Shown here in pieces: positions 1-6,158 of a stretch of DNA of 9,072 nt. The stretch is taken from positions 1-9,072 of the forward strand of contig DGBH01000081.1 of assembly GCA_002384205.1 (NCBI GenBank). The letters are read 5' to 3'. The stretch is from Bacteroidetes bacterium UBA4009 (lineage in GTDB: Bacteria > Bacteroidota > Bacteroidia > NS11-12g > UBA9320). The first letter of the stretch is position 1; every line of letters begins with the position of its first letter. Below the pieces are notes generated by a model. The model was given only the letters and a program-made list of their open reading frames with translations. It was not told the origin of the DNA and did no database searches. Made by a program: the position numbers and the translations under genes.

Positions 1-1
1 C

Positions 2-574
2 TCTGTAAAAGTAGCCTTGACCGAAAAACCAAAATATTTTATAAGCTTTCATCATAGAAATACCCTTGTTCATGCTACCCCAACCACTCTTTACGGTATA
101 ATCGCTGGCGCTACCTTTAATTCAAAAGTATCTCTATACGCTGGAGGATACGGATTTAGTGGCATACAAGAAACGTTGCTTAAGCAAAGTAGTTCCTTTG
201 GTAAAGATTCTATATACCGGTATGTGAGCACCAGAAATGCGAGCATAGGCATAGAATACACCTATTACCATCACCAAAGATTAAGTCTTAGTGCTCCACT
301 ACAAATAGGTATTGGAAGTGTATCTCATGAATACAAATCAGCAGATAAAACGACATTGGTTTTAAAAGAAAAGTCTAAAATGGTGCCCTTAGAAATAGGA
401 ACCTCCGCCTACATAGAACTGCTTCCATGGGTGGGCATTAGGGGCGGTGTTGGTTATCGATTACAGCTAGGAAAAAAAGCGGCATATCAATACTCTTCTC
501 CCTATTACAGTCTTGGCATTTCAATACTGCTGGAGCAAATTTATAAGGATTTAAAAAAGAAATTAGAAGCGTAA
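2..574 (+). CDS. Outer-membrane beta-barrel protein, 5'-truncated by window edge
   Basis: The frame is open from the left edge (position 2) to the TAA at 572-574, giving about 190 residues of a longer protein. A TTG at 17-19 lies in frame, but the reading continues upstream of it without a stop, so it is probably not the true start. The residues alternate between hydrophobic and polar ones in segments rich in Gly, Tyr and Ser, for example LYGIIAGATF, ASIGIEYTYYHH, LQIGIGSVSHEY, WVGIRGGVGYRLQL and YYSLGISILL. This is the pattern of transmembrane beta-strands in small Bacteroidota outer-membrane barrels. The last strand is followed by a short Lys-rich tail. The missing N-terminus should carry the signal peptide. 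The gene converges with the oxidoreductase gene, leaving 20 bases between the stop codons. The barrel assignment is inferred from composition and strand pattern; I see no family-specific motif, and the ligand or role is unknown. Confidence 0.6.
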   Translation, partial: SVKVALTEKPKYFISFHHRNTLVHATPTTLYGIIAGATFNSKVSLYAGGYGFSGIQETLLKQSSSFGKDSIYRYVSTRNASIGIEYTYYHHQRLSLSAPLQIGIGSVSHEYKSADKTTLVLKEKSKMVPLEIGTSAYIELLPWVGIRGGVGYRLQLGKKAAYQYSSPYYSLGISILLEQIYKDLKKKLEA

Positions 575-581
575 CACGCTT
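567..581 (-). terminator. Possible terminator hairpin between convergent genes
   Basis: AAGCGT (567-572), loop AAC, ACGCTT (576-581) form a perfect 6-bp stem across the stop codon of the upstream plus-strand gene. Read on the minus strand, the stem is followed within about ten bases by a T-rich run (complement of the A-rich 551-560), which suits termination of the oxidoreductase transcript. On the plus strand the following bases are A-rich. The stem is short, so this is tentative. Confidence 0.35.
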
Positions 582-594
582 AAAATAAATCTGC

Positions 595-2028
595 TTATTC
601 TTTCTTTTCAGGCTCTACGACACCTTGCTCTTCGAGTAAAAACTGAATGGTATTCGCTATATCATGCGCACCTATTTTTTTAAAGCGAATCTTTTTGTCT
701 TTATCTAAAACAAAGATTTGTGGCGTGGTTCGTATGTTGTAGTATTCTCTGAATTTATCGTCGCCAAACGCATTAGCCACGTTAACAAAATCATATTTTT
801 CCTTTGCCAACCTTTTTTTCCAACCCTCCCAGTCACCTTGAGTATACACTGCGTAAATTTCAAAGTGCTCATTAGTCATACTATCGTACATTGCATTTAT
901 GATAGGCATTTCTTTTTTACAATGACCACAATTTATATCCCAAAACACCAATACGGTAACAGGCTTATCAATAGCTTGCATGCTTATTCTTTTGGTAAAC
1001 GTCGTGTCGGGCATGCTCATTTCGGGAGCTAATACATCACAAAGTGTAGGTTCCATTTTGTTGCTCTCTTCACACATTTTTGCGACATAAGCAGAATCAG
1101 CCCAAAATGCCTTTCCTGCACAGTAATAATTTTTAGCCATGTGCCAAAGAGCCTTATCCATACACATAAATTTAGACTCTTCAAAGTAGCGTAACAAGTA
1201 ATGTATAGTGTATTTATATTGCTCTTTACTGCCGCCCTTTTCAATTTTATTAATTAAAACATCTGCCATGGCAATGGCAGAATCGGGCACTGGAATCATG
1301 TAATTGTCAAAATAATCCTTCAGTTTATTGTGAAAAACAGGAGATAACATCAATCCATCTTCAGCCATTGTTACATTATCCCAGTAGTGCTCTCTCATCC
1401 ACAGATATTGATTTTTTCTTGCCTCTTCTTTGTCTATATCTGGTTGAATTTCTAGGGCTTTAACTTCTTCCATTGCTAAGTATAATTTACCGATAAAAAG
1501 TGTCGGGTTTGACTTTGCTATAGCACTTCGTTTAGCTGAAACCAACGTGCCAATATTTTTTAGTTGTTGACTTAGTTCTTTCTTAACCGCCTCATCCGTT
1601 TCAGCATCGTAGCTTTTCTTTAATTGTGAGCCTAGAATGCCTTGCTCCACTGCTAATCTATTGAATTCGAAAAAGAGTTCATTTTCATTAGAACCTTTAC
1701 TAGTAGTAATCTTTGGACTTAGCGTAGTATCTGTGGTAAACGCGTACTTCATTTGATTCTCGTCCGATGAAACTAGTATTTCAAAATAGTTTTTCTTGGG
1801 CAATACTACCAAATAAACGCCCGTTTTAAGTTTTTCTTTACCTATAAAATGAAAGACCCCGTTTTTACATTCCGCGGTGTCCCGTAAATACTGTTTGTCA
1901 CCAAAATGATTTGCAAGTAGTAACTCTTCATTACAAGTCAGACCATTAATAGTTACTGCAATATCATATTGCGCAAAAGCACTAGAGCATAAGAAAAGGC
2001 TCATAAGTAAAGTCAACTTTTTTATCAT
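595..2028 (-). CDS. Periplasmic thioredoxin-like oxidoreductase (DUF4369/DUF5106-type, CGHC active site)
   Basis: This is an exported thiol-disulfide oxidoreductase of 477 residues. Residues 1-19 form a signal peptide: MIKK, a hydrophobic core, then SAFA before Q20. The segment at about 22-105 resembles DUF4369, the beta-rich N-terminal domain of many Bacteroidota redoxins. The helical middle (about 125-315) fits a DUF5106-type region. The C-terminal thioredoxin fold (about 340-465) has the strand VTVLVFWDIN, the active site C367-G-H-C370 and the cis-proline motif TTPQIFVLD. The family reduces or rearranges disulfides in the periplasm, in the manner of ResA/TlpA; the substrate here is not visible. 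The longest frame begins at a TTG (2055), but that codon lies inside a TATATTTG promoter box (2060-2053). I therefore take the ATG at 2028, which also puts the signal peptide at the very N-terminus. The gene is monocistronic and divergent from the MGMT-like gene. Domain borders are approximate. Confidence 0.85.
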   Translation of the reverse strand: MIKKLTLLMSLFLCSSAFAQYDIAVTINGLTCNEELLLANHFGDKQYLRDTAECKNGVFHFIGKEKLKTGVYLVVLPKKNYFEILVSSDENQMKYAFTTDTTLSPKITTSKGSNENELFFEFNRLAVEQGILGSQLKKSYDAETDEAVKKELSQQLKNIGTLVSAKRSAIAKSNPTLFIGKLYLAMEEVKALEIQPDIDKEEARKNQYLWMREHYWDNVTMAEDGLMLSPVFHNKLKDYFDNYMIPVPDSAIAMADVLINKIEKGGSKEQYKYTIHYLLRYFEESKFMCMDKALWHMAKNYYCAGKAFWADSAYVAKMCEESNKMEPTLCDVLAPEMSMPDTTFTKRISMQAIDKPVTVLVFWDINCGHCKKEMPIINAMYDSMTNEHFEIYAVYTQGDWEGWKKRLAKEKYDFVNVANAFGDDKFREYYNIRTTPQIFVLDKDKKIRFKKIGAHDIANTIQFLLEEQGVVEPEKKE

Positions 2029-2052
2029 TTTTTTGATTGGTATTATTTTGTA

Positions 2053-2060
2053 CAAATATA
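2053..2060 (-). promoter_or_regulatory. Bacteroidota-type -7 box for the oxidoreductase gene
   Basis: The minus strand reads TATATTTG here, a full match to the Bacteroidota -7 consensus TAnnTTTG, 24 bases upstream of the ATG at 2028. No clear -33 TTTG partner is visible at the usual spacing. Transcription would start near 2046-2050 and give a short leader. Confidence 0.5.
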
Positions 2061-2099
2061 ATAAGGCAAAGACGTTTATAAAATACTTAACGTTGCGTA

Positions 2100-2107
2100 T
2101 ACCTTTT
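2100..2107 (+). promoter_or_regulatory. Possible -7 box for the MGMT-like gene
   Basis: TACCTTTT matches five of the six fixed positions of TAnnTTTG and lies 14 bases before the ATG at 2122. An upstream TTTA at 2075-2078 could be a weak -33 element, 21 bases away. The leader would be very short. The call is weak because the region is AT-rich. Confidence 0.3.
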
Positions 2108-2121
2108 ATTGGTAAACAAAA

Positions 2122-2472
2122 ATGGTGCCGAGTAAGATTTCCTTTTTTGAAAATGTATATGAAGTCGCTAGACTAATACCAATGGGACGCGTAACTAGTT
2201 ACGGGGCAATTGGGGCATATCTAGGATCTGCCAAATCAGCCCGAATGGTTGGCTGGGCCATGAATAACGCACATCACCAAAAACCTACCGTACCTGCCCA
2301 TAGAGTTGTAAATCGAAATGGAATGCTTACAGGCAAGTTTCATTTTGCATCAGCTAATGATATGCAACGTTTACTTGAATCGGAAGGGATAGAGGTAAAA
2401 CATGACCGAATCGTGAATTTCAATGCCTATTTTTGGGACCCAAGAGAACATTTGAAAATAGGTCCTAAATGA
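2122..2472 (+). CDS. MGMT/ATL-family DNA-binding protein lacking the acceptor cysteine
   Basis: The 116-residue protein matches the C-terminal DNA-binding domain of O6-alkylguanine-DNA alkyltransferase, with no N-terminal domain. Visible family features are GRVTSYGAIGAYLG (residues 22-35) with the helix-turn-helix tyrosine Y27, SARMVGWAM (39-47) with the arginine finger R41, and PAHRVVNRNG (58-67). In true alkyltransferases the last motif is PCHRV, the Cys being the alkyl acceptor. Here A59 takes its place, so direct dealkylation is not expected. Alkyltransferase-like (ATL) proteins bind O6-alkylguanine, flip the base out and mark it for nucleotide excision repair, and that is the most likely role. 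Length is normal for an ATL protein. The ATG at 2122 is preceded by an A-rich stretch typical of the phylum. The gene is divergent from the oxidoreductase and appears to stand alone. Confidence 0.85.
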   Translation: MVPSKISFFENVYEVARLIPMGRVTSYGAIGAYLGSAKSARMVGWAMNNAHHQKPTVPAHRVVNRNGMLTGKFHFASANDMQRLLESEGIEVKHDRIVNFNAYFWDPREHLKIGPK

Positions 2473-2499
2473 AAAAATAGTGGCTCTGTGTCCCTTTCT

Positions 2500-2604
2500 T
2501 CAAGCAGGTATTATCTGTTCCGCGCTAATAGCTTCCCTAAAAAACCTTTGCCATAATTCTGAGATGTCCATAGAGGCTTCATATGAATTTAGCACAGATG
2601 TTAA
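2500..2604 (-). pseudogene. Short coding-like fragment, possible gene relic
   Basis: In the 181-base gap after the MGMT-like gene the minus strand is open from 2604 to a TGA at 2502-2500, with one ATG at 2571 giving 23 residues: MDISELWQRFFREAI, then SAEQIIPA. The LWQRFF stretch preceded by an acidic or polar run resembles the segment 'IxxLWQRF' seen in GyrI-like / AraC effector-binding domain proteins, which would make this a remnant of such a gene. That comparison is from memory and the fragment is short, so chance is quite possible. No continuation of the domain is seen in the other frames on either side. It could instead be a small leader peptide ORF or simple noise. Confidence 0.2.
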
Positions 2605-2653
2605 CTATAGCTTTTAACCAGCAACTGCCCTGCTTTCTATCCCTATAACTAAA

Positions 2654-3628
2654 TTATTTTTTTCGTTCTATCACGTAATCTACAAGCGCTTGTAGATACT
2701 CCGTAGATGAAAGGGTAGTTATATTGGCAAGCACACTTTCTGCCTTTGCTTTATAATAGTGCATTTTTTCTTGGGCATATTCTATTCCACCTTTGCCCTT
2801 TACAAAAGCTATTACTTTATTGATCTCATCCTTCGATTTTTTCTCTTTTTTTATGATTTTGATGATGGTCCTTTTTTCACTTTTATCGGCGTGACGAAGC
2901 GCATAAATAAGTGGAAGTGTCATTTTCTTTTCTATAATATCAATTCCAGTCGGCTTCCCTACTTTGTTATCTCCATAGTCAAAGAGGTCGTCTTTTATTT
3001 GAAAGGCAATACCAATAGCTTCTCCCATTTCAATAATTTTAGCAACAGATTCTTCATCAGCATTAGCACTATGCGCCCCTATTCCGCAGCAACTAGCAAG
3101 TAATGAAGCTGTTTTCTTGGTAATAATATCAAAATATACATCTTCCGTAATATCCAATTTACGCGCCTTCTCTATTTGAAGAAGCTCTCCTTCACTCATT
3201 TGTTCTACAGCGGTAGACAGTATCTCAAGTGCTTTAAAGTCTTTATTTTTAAGAGATAGCAATAACCCTTTAGACAGAAGATAATCGCCCACCAAAACAG
3301 CCACTTTATTTTTCCATAGGGCATTTATAGAAAAGAAACCACGGCGGGTGTTTGCTTCGTCTACTACGTCGTCATGCACAAGGGTAGCTGTATGCAGAAG
3401 TTCTACTAGAGCCGCACCACGATATGTAGCCTCATTTATGTCTCCAAAAAGTTTTGCGCAGTGAAGCACGAGCAAAGGCCTCATTTGTTTACCCTTACGT
3501 TTTACAATGTAATTCATAATGGTATCTAATAATGGAACTTTACTCTTAACGCTATCTTTGAATCGTGCTTCAAAGATTTTTAGCTCCTCTTGTATAGGTG
3601 CTTTTATATAGGCGACAATATCTGCCAT
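2654..3628 (-). CDS. Polyprenyl diphosphate synthase (trans-isoprenyl, probably long-chain)
   Basis: This 324-residue enzyme of the trans-isoprenyl diphosphate synthase family adds isopentenyl diphosphate units to an allylic primer in the cytosol, using Mg2+. Family motifs are GKQMRP (46-51), which binds the IPP diphosphate, the first aspartate-rich motif D86-D-V-V-D90 followed by RRG (95-97), the KKT motif (171-173), and the second aspartate-rich motif Q210-I-K-D-D-L-F-D217. The residue five places before the first motif is A81, with no bulky aromatic blocking the tunnel. By the known chain-length rule this favours a long product (about C35-C40) over farnesyl or geranylgeranyl diphosphate. 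The likely use is the menaquinone side chain, so it would be an ispB-like gene; the exact chain length cannot be read from sequence. The ATG at 3628 follows an AT-rich leader. It lies directly downstream of the exbB operon but is separated from it by a strong terminator. Confidence 0.9.
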   Translation of the reverse strand: MADIVAYIKAPIQEELKIFEARFKDSVKSKVPLLDTIMNYIVKRKGKQMRPLLVLHCAKLFGDINEATYRGAALVELLHTATLVHDDVVDEANTRRGFFSINALWKNKVAVLVGDYLLSKGLLLSLKNKDFKALEILSTAVEQMSEGELLQIEKARKLDITEDVYFDIITKKTASLLASCCGIGAHSANADEESVAKIIEMGEAIGIAFQIKDDLFDYGDNKVGKPTGIDIIEKKMTLPLIYALRHADKSEKRTIIKIIKKEKKSKDEINKVIAFVKGKGGIEYAQEKMHYYKAKAESVLANITTLSSTEYLQALVDYVIERKK

Positions 3629-3642
3629 ATTTTATATGGGGT

Positions 3643-3650
3643 GCAAGGTA
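3643..3650 (-). promoter_or_regulatory. Possible -7 box for the polyprenyl synthase gene
   Basis: The minus strand reads TACCTTGC followed by ACCCC, a partial match to TAnnTTTG, 14 bases upstream of the ATG at 3628 and just past the terminator at 3663-3691. Its position supports a separate transcript for this gene. No convincing -33 element is seen. Confidence 0.3.
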
Positions 3651-3662
3651 GTATCGTAAACC

Positions 3663-3691
3663 AAAAAAAGAGAGCAATTGCTCTCTTTTTT
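3663..3691 (-). terminator. Palindromic intrinsic terminator ending the exbB-exbD operon
   Basis: GAGAGC (3670-3675), loop AATT, GCTCTC (3680-3685) form a perfect 6-bp stem flanked by seven A (3663-3669) and six T (3686-3691), so the helix can extend through the A/T flanks. Read on the minus strand it starts 22 bases after the exbD stop at 3714 and ends in seven T, the classic layout. The symmetric form would also work on the plus strand, but no plus-strand gene leads into it. Confidence 0.85.
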
Positions 3692-3713
3692 AGATTCTAT
3701 AACCTATTAAAAC

Positions 3714-4175
3714 TTAATCCTTAGCCGCTTTAGCAGCAGTATAACTTAGTTTTAAAGCATTTACCTTTCTTAATTCTTGCTTAATATCTGATACTATACC
3801 CATTTTAACCGTTTCGTCAGCCTTGAGAGAAGTGGTCATGTAAGGCACCTCTGCTTCATCTTTTTTGGCATTTTCCATGGTAATGTAGGTTTGAATATCA
3901 TCTACCGTTGCAAAAGCATCTGCGAGCTGAATACGAGGAGAAGTACCTAGGGTCTCATCTAGAGGTGGGCCTACGAAGATATAGTGTAGTCTAGACTTTT
4001 TCTCTAGCTTCTCTACCTCAGTAGCCTGTGGCAACTTTGTTCTAATCTTCATTTCTCTATCCCTCATTTTGGTAGCTACCATGAAGAAGAACAAAAGCAT
4101 AAAAACAATATCTGGTAAAGCTGAAGTATTAATAGCTGGGGTGGTTCGTCCACCATCTTTTTTAAATTTTGACAT
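3714..4175 (-). CDS. exbD: ExbD/TolR-family biopolymer transport protein (second exbD copy)
   Basis: The 153-residue single-pass inner-membrane protein has a short basic cytoplasmic N-terminus, one transmembrane helix (about 21-36, ALPDIVFMLLFFFMV) and a periplasmic domain. D22 at the start of the helix is the conserved proton-carrying aspartate of ExbD/TolR, so this copy looks functional. ExbD works inside an ExbB pentamer, coupling proton flow to force passed to a TonB- or TolA-like partner. It is the last gene of the operon: its ATG lies one base after the stop of the other exbD gene, so translational coupling is likely, and a strong terminator follows. It is only distantly similar to the neighbouring copy outside the helix, which suggests a heteromeric or specialised role rather than a recent duplication. 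Whether it serves TonB-type uptake or another motor cannot be decided from this window. Confidence 0.88.
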   Translation of the reverse strand: MSKFKKDGGRTTPAINTSALPDIVFMLLFFFMVATKMRDREMKIRTKLPQATEVEKLEKKSRLHYIFVGPPLDETLGTSPRIQLADAFATVDDIQTYITMENAKKDEAEVPYMTTSLKADETVKMGIVSDIKQELRKVNALKLSYTAAKAAKD

Positions 4176-4176
4176 T

Positions 4177-4731
4177 TTACTTCACTCCTATATTTACTGG
4201 TTCTGCTTCTGATAATTTTTTAGGATATTTTGACTTAACCTCCTTGATCTTATTCTCTTCTCTTTCAGGACTTAAATCAGAATAATTTTTCCCATATGTT
4301 CTCATAGAATACTCATCTCGTACTTCATTGTATGCTGCAGTAAGTTCATTATAAACTTGTACATACATTTTATATGAAGTCCCTCTATCATTTTTCAGTG
4401 AAACGATTGCTTTGGTAGAACTACTCGCAAGGCTTGGATCTCTCCCCTCATTAGTTAGGTGATCTTTACACTTTTGCTTCAGCTTATCAATAGACATAAC
4501 ATCCCCCTCTACCAAAAGTAAATCTGCTGAGTTGACCAACACTTCCAAAACCTCTCGTTTTTTCTGTTGAGAATTCTCTGGTGGAGTTTCAGATATTGGT
4601 GGCAATGCAACTTGCAATCCAGTAGGAATATCCATAGTAGTAGTTACCAAGAAGAACACCAATAGCAAGAAGGCGATATCTGCCATCGAACCGGCGTTAA
4701 TTTCTGGTATATCTCTTCTTCTCTTTCCCAT
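4177..4731 (-). CDS. exbD: ExbD/TolR-family biopolymer transport protein (first exbD copy, long C-terminus)
   Basis: This 184-residue protein has a basic cytoplasmic start (GKRRRD), the segment PEINAGSMADIAFLLLVFFL and a periplasmic domain. D18 in the helix is the conserved proton-relay aspartate, and the INAGSMADIAFLLLVFF segment is strongly characteristic of Bacteroidota ExbD proteins. It is longer than a typical ExbD of about 140 residues; the extra length is a charged, Lys/Glu-rich C-terminal stretch (about 140-184). It lies third in the operon, six bases after the small membrane protein and one base before the second exbD gene. Tandem exbD genes behind one exbB are known in this phylum, for instance in Flavobacterium. 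The partner protein that would carry force to the outer membrane is not encoded next to it. Confidence 0.9.
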   Translation of the reverse strand: MGKRRRDIPEINAGSMADIAFLLLVFFLVTTTMDIPTGLQVALPPISETPPENSQQKKREVLEVLVNSADLLLVEGDVMSIDKLKQKCKDHLTNEGRDPSLASSSTKAIVSLKNDRGTSYKMYVQVYNELTAAYNEVRDEYSMRTYGKNYSDLSPEREENKIKEVKSKYPKKLSEAEPVNIGVK

Positions 4732-4737
4732 ATTATA

Positions 4738-5154
4738 TTAATCTCTAAATAAGCCGATGCCTTCTGAAACTATAATAGACCCTACCGCAGCAAATGTTAA
4801 AAATGCAGACAAGTAAAGTCCCATATCTATTCTTTTAGACACCACTTTTGTTGTCACACCATATTCCTCATAACTTGGAGAAAGATTTCCCGGCGCAACC
4901 ACATAACAAATAACACAAACCAATGCAATTGACCCAATGGTAATTAGCATTTTTTTGGCACTTGCAGGATTTTCAGCGAGAAACTTACCCGAAGAGAAAA
5001 TGATTGCTACAAGGCCTATTACGCCTAATCCTAAGGCAATATAAAGACCCATTTCGGCTCCTTCGTAATCTTTGCCACTTAGTATCATGACAAAGAATAT
5101 TAGAACGAGTAGTACTACTGAAGCGTAGTAAATTATTTTCCCATATTTATCCAT
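4738..5154 (-). CDS. Small four-helix membrane protein of the exbB-exbD operon, function unknown
   Basis: I do not recognise a named family. The 138-residue protein is mostly hydrophobic, with four predicted membrane helices at about 8-26, 36-54, 69-87 and 112-130. The longest loop, at about 88-110, contains the charged run SPSYEEY and lies between helices 3 and 4. There is no signal peptide and no catalytic motif. Its ATG overlaps the exbB-like stop codon by one base (TAATG), and the next exbD gene starts six bases after its stop, so it is translated with the motor proteins and probably acts with them. From memory, a small unnamed membrane protein in this slot is common in Bacteroidota exbB-exbD clusters. 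A structural or assembly role in the ExbB/ExbD complex is inference from position only. Confidence 0.8.
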   Translation of the reverse strand: MDKYGKIIYYASVVLLVLIFFVMILSGKDYEGAEMGLYIALGLGVIGLVAIIFSSGKFLAENPASAKKMLITIGSIALVCVICYVVAPGNLSPSYEEYGVTTKVVSKRIDMGLYLSAFLTFAAVGSIIVSEGIGLFRD

Positions 5155-5978
5155 TATCCTTTTATTACTTTGTTTTTAACTAATATATCTATCAATGAGA
5201 TAGAAGCATCTTCCATTTTATTTACAATACCATCTACTTTAGAAGTGATAAAGTTAAATGCTATTTGAAGAATGATTGCAACAATAAGACCAGCTACTGT
5301 GGTAAGTAGTGCTACTTTAATACCCTTAGCAACTACCGCTGGAGAAATGTCACCTGCTGCCTCAATAGCATCAAATGCATCAATCATACCTATTACTGTT
5401 CCTAAGAAACCAAGCATTGGCGCAAGAGCGATGAAAAGTGCTAACCATACTAATCCTTTATCTAATTGTCCCATTTGTACAGAACCGTAGCTTACCACAG
5501 ATTTTTCTACAATATCGATAGAACCTTGATCTGCTCTATCTAATCCTTGGTAAAATATACTTGCCACTGGACCTCTAGTGTTTCTGCAAATTTCTTTAGC
5601 GCCTTCTATATTCCCAGCTGCAACTTGCTCTTCTATTTGAGCTACAAATTTGTCAGTGTTAATGCTCATCCAGAATAAAGATATAATACGCTCAATTGCG
5701 ATAGCCAATCCTAGAATAAAACAGATTAAAGGAAGTGACATAAAGAAAGCGCCACCTTCAATAAATTTCTTTTTGAGTACTTGTATTCCTGATTCTTCGA
5801 CTACCGCTTCTGGCGTCTCTTCGACAACTTCAGTGATTACTTCATTTGAATCTGTAGAGACTGCATCTGCAGTGTCAGTTTCTGACGATGCTGCTGCAGA
5901 GTCTGGTTGAGCGAATACTGATTGAACATTCAATGTCATTATACATAACAACATTACTAACGATGTGATTTTTTTCAT
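5154..5978 (-). CDS. exbB: MotA/TolQ/ExbB-family proton channel protein with N-terminal signal and acidic linker
   Basis: This 274-residue protein is the channel-forming subunit of an ExbB/ExbD-type inner-membrane motor. Three helices are visible at about 76-101, 175-199 and 222-246. The family signature LGFLGTVIGMIDAF spans 189-202, and the third helix carries the small and Thr residues (KVALLTTVAGLIVA) that line the proton path in TolQ/ExbB. The N-terminus is unusual for E. coli ExbB: a signal peptide (residues 1-23, ending SVFA before Q24) is followed by an acidic, Ser/Thr/Val-rich linker at about 25-63, probably periplasmic. This form is known in other Bacteroidota ExbB proteins. It is the first gene of a four-gene operon with an upstream TATTTTTG box. 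It could equally be named tolQ; the exbB choice rests on the tandem exbD neighbours. Confidence 0.9.
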   Translation of the reverse strand: MKKITSLVMLLCIMTLNVQSVFAQPDSAAASSETDTADAVSTDSNEVITEVVEETPEAVVEESGIQVLKKKFIEGGAFFMSLPLICFILGLAIAIERIISLFWMSINTDKFVAQIEEQVAAGNIEGAKEICRNTRGPVASIFYQGLDRADQGSIDIVEKSVVSYGSVQMGQLDKGLVWLALFIALAPMLGFLGTVIGMIDAFDAIEAAGDISPAVVAKGIKVALLTTVAGLIVAIILQIAFNFITSKVDGIVNKMEDASISLIDILVKNKVIKG

Positions 5979-6008
5979 TTTAATTTAAGGCTTATTACGA
6001 ATTGCGGA

Positions 6009-6016
6009 CAAAAATA
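6009..6016 (-). promoter_or_regulatory. Bacteroidota-type -7 box for the exbB operon
   Basis: The minus strand reads TATTTTTG, a full match to TAnnTTTG, 30 bases upstream of the exbB ATG at 5978. A weak TTTAG lies about 16 bases further upstream. The spacing to the start codon suits a short A-rich leader. Confidence 0.45.
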
Positions 6017-6100
6017 TAAAAATTTAGGCACCTAAAGCATGTTACCCTCTTTTTTTAATTTTAATCCTTTGTTATTTTAACACGAAACTCATCTTTTAAA

Positions 6101-6118
6101 GTATAATATTTTTTATAC
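6101..6118. repeat. Inverted repeat GTATAA-N6-TTATAC upstream of radA
   Basis: A perfect 6-bp inverted repeat with a 6-base spacer lies 41 bases before the radA start. Its 12-bp centre spacing would suit a dimeric regulator on one DNA face. In such AT-rich sequence it may also be chance. Confidence 0.3.
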
Positions 6119-6158
6119 GTTATAAAAACAACCATTTTCGCTTTACCAAAGGGAAATA

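Larger units (their letters stand above)
5979..6158. other. Divergent intergenic region between exbB and radA
   Basis: This 180-base AT-rich region must hold the promoters of both outward-facing genes. The exbB side has a clear -7 box at 6016-6009. On the radA side I see TTTG at 6068-6071 followed 18 bases later by CATCTTTT (6090-6097), a weak -33/-7 pair, and a 6-bp inverted repeat GTATAA-N6-TTATAC at 6101-6118. No ORF or RNA gene is visible. Confidence 0.5.

Noticed and set aside
718..1032. 104-codon plus-strand ORF
   Set aside because: It lies entirely antisense to the oxidoreductase gene, across its conserved CGHC region, and its translation has no domain-like pattern.
1029..1244. 71-codon minus-strand ORF
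   Set aside because: It is an out-of-frame shadow inside the oxidoreductase gene on the same strand.
2759..3103. 114-codon plus-strand ORF rich in Phe and Ser
   Set aside because: It is antisense to the polyprenyl synthase gene; the Phe-rich content comes from the complement of Lys/Glu codons.
4176..4195. AGGAG-like Shine-Dalgarno site before the second exbD gene
   Set aside because: AGGAG lies nine bases before the ATG but falls in the coding sequence of the previous gene's last codons, and Bacteroidota seldom use such sites; it is probably coincidental.
5272..5910. Two plus-strand ORFs (5272-5490 and 5650-5910)
   Set aside because: Both are antisense to the exbB-like gene and have Thr/Ser/Ala-rich low-complexity translations.
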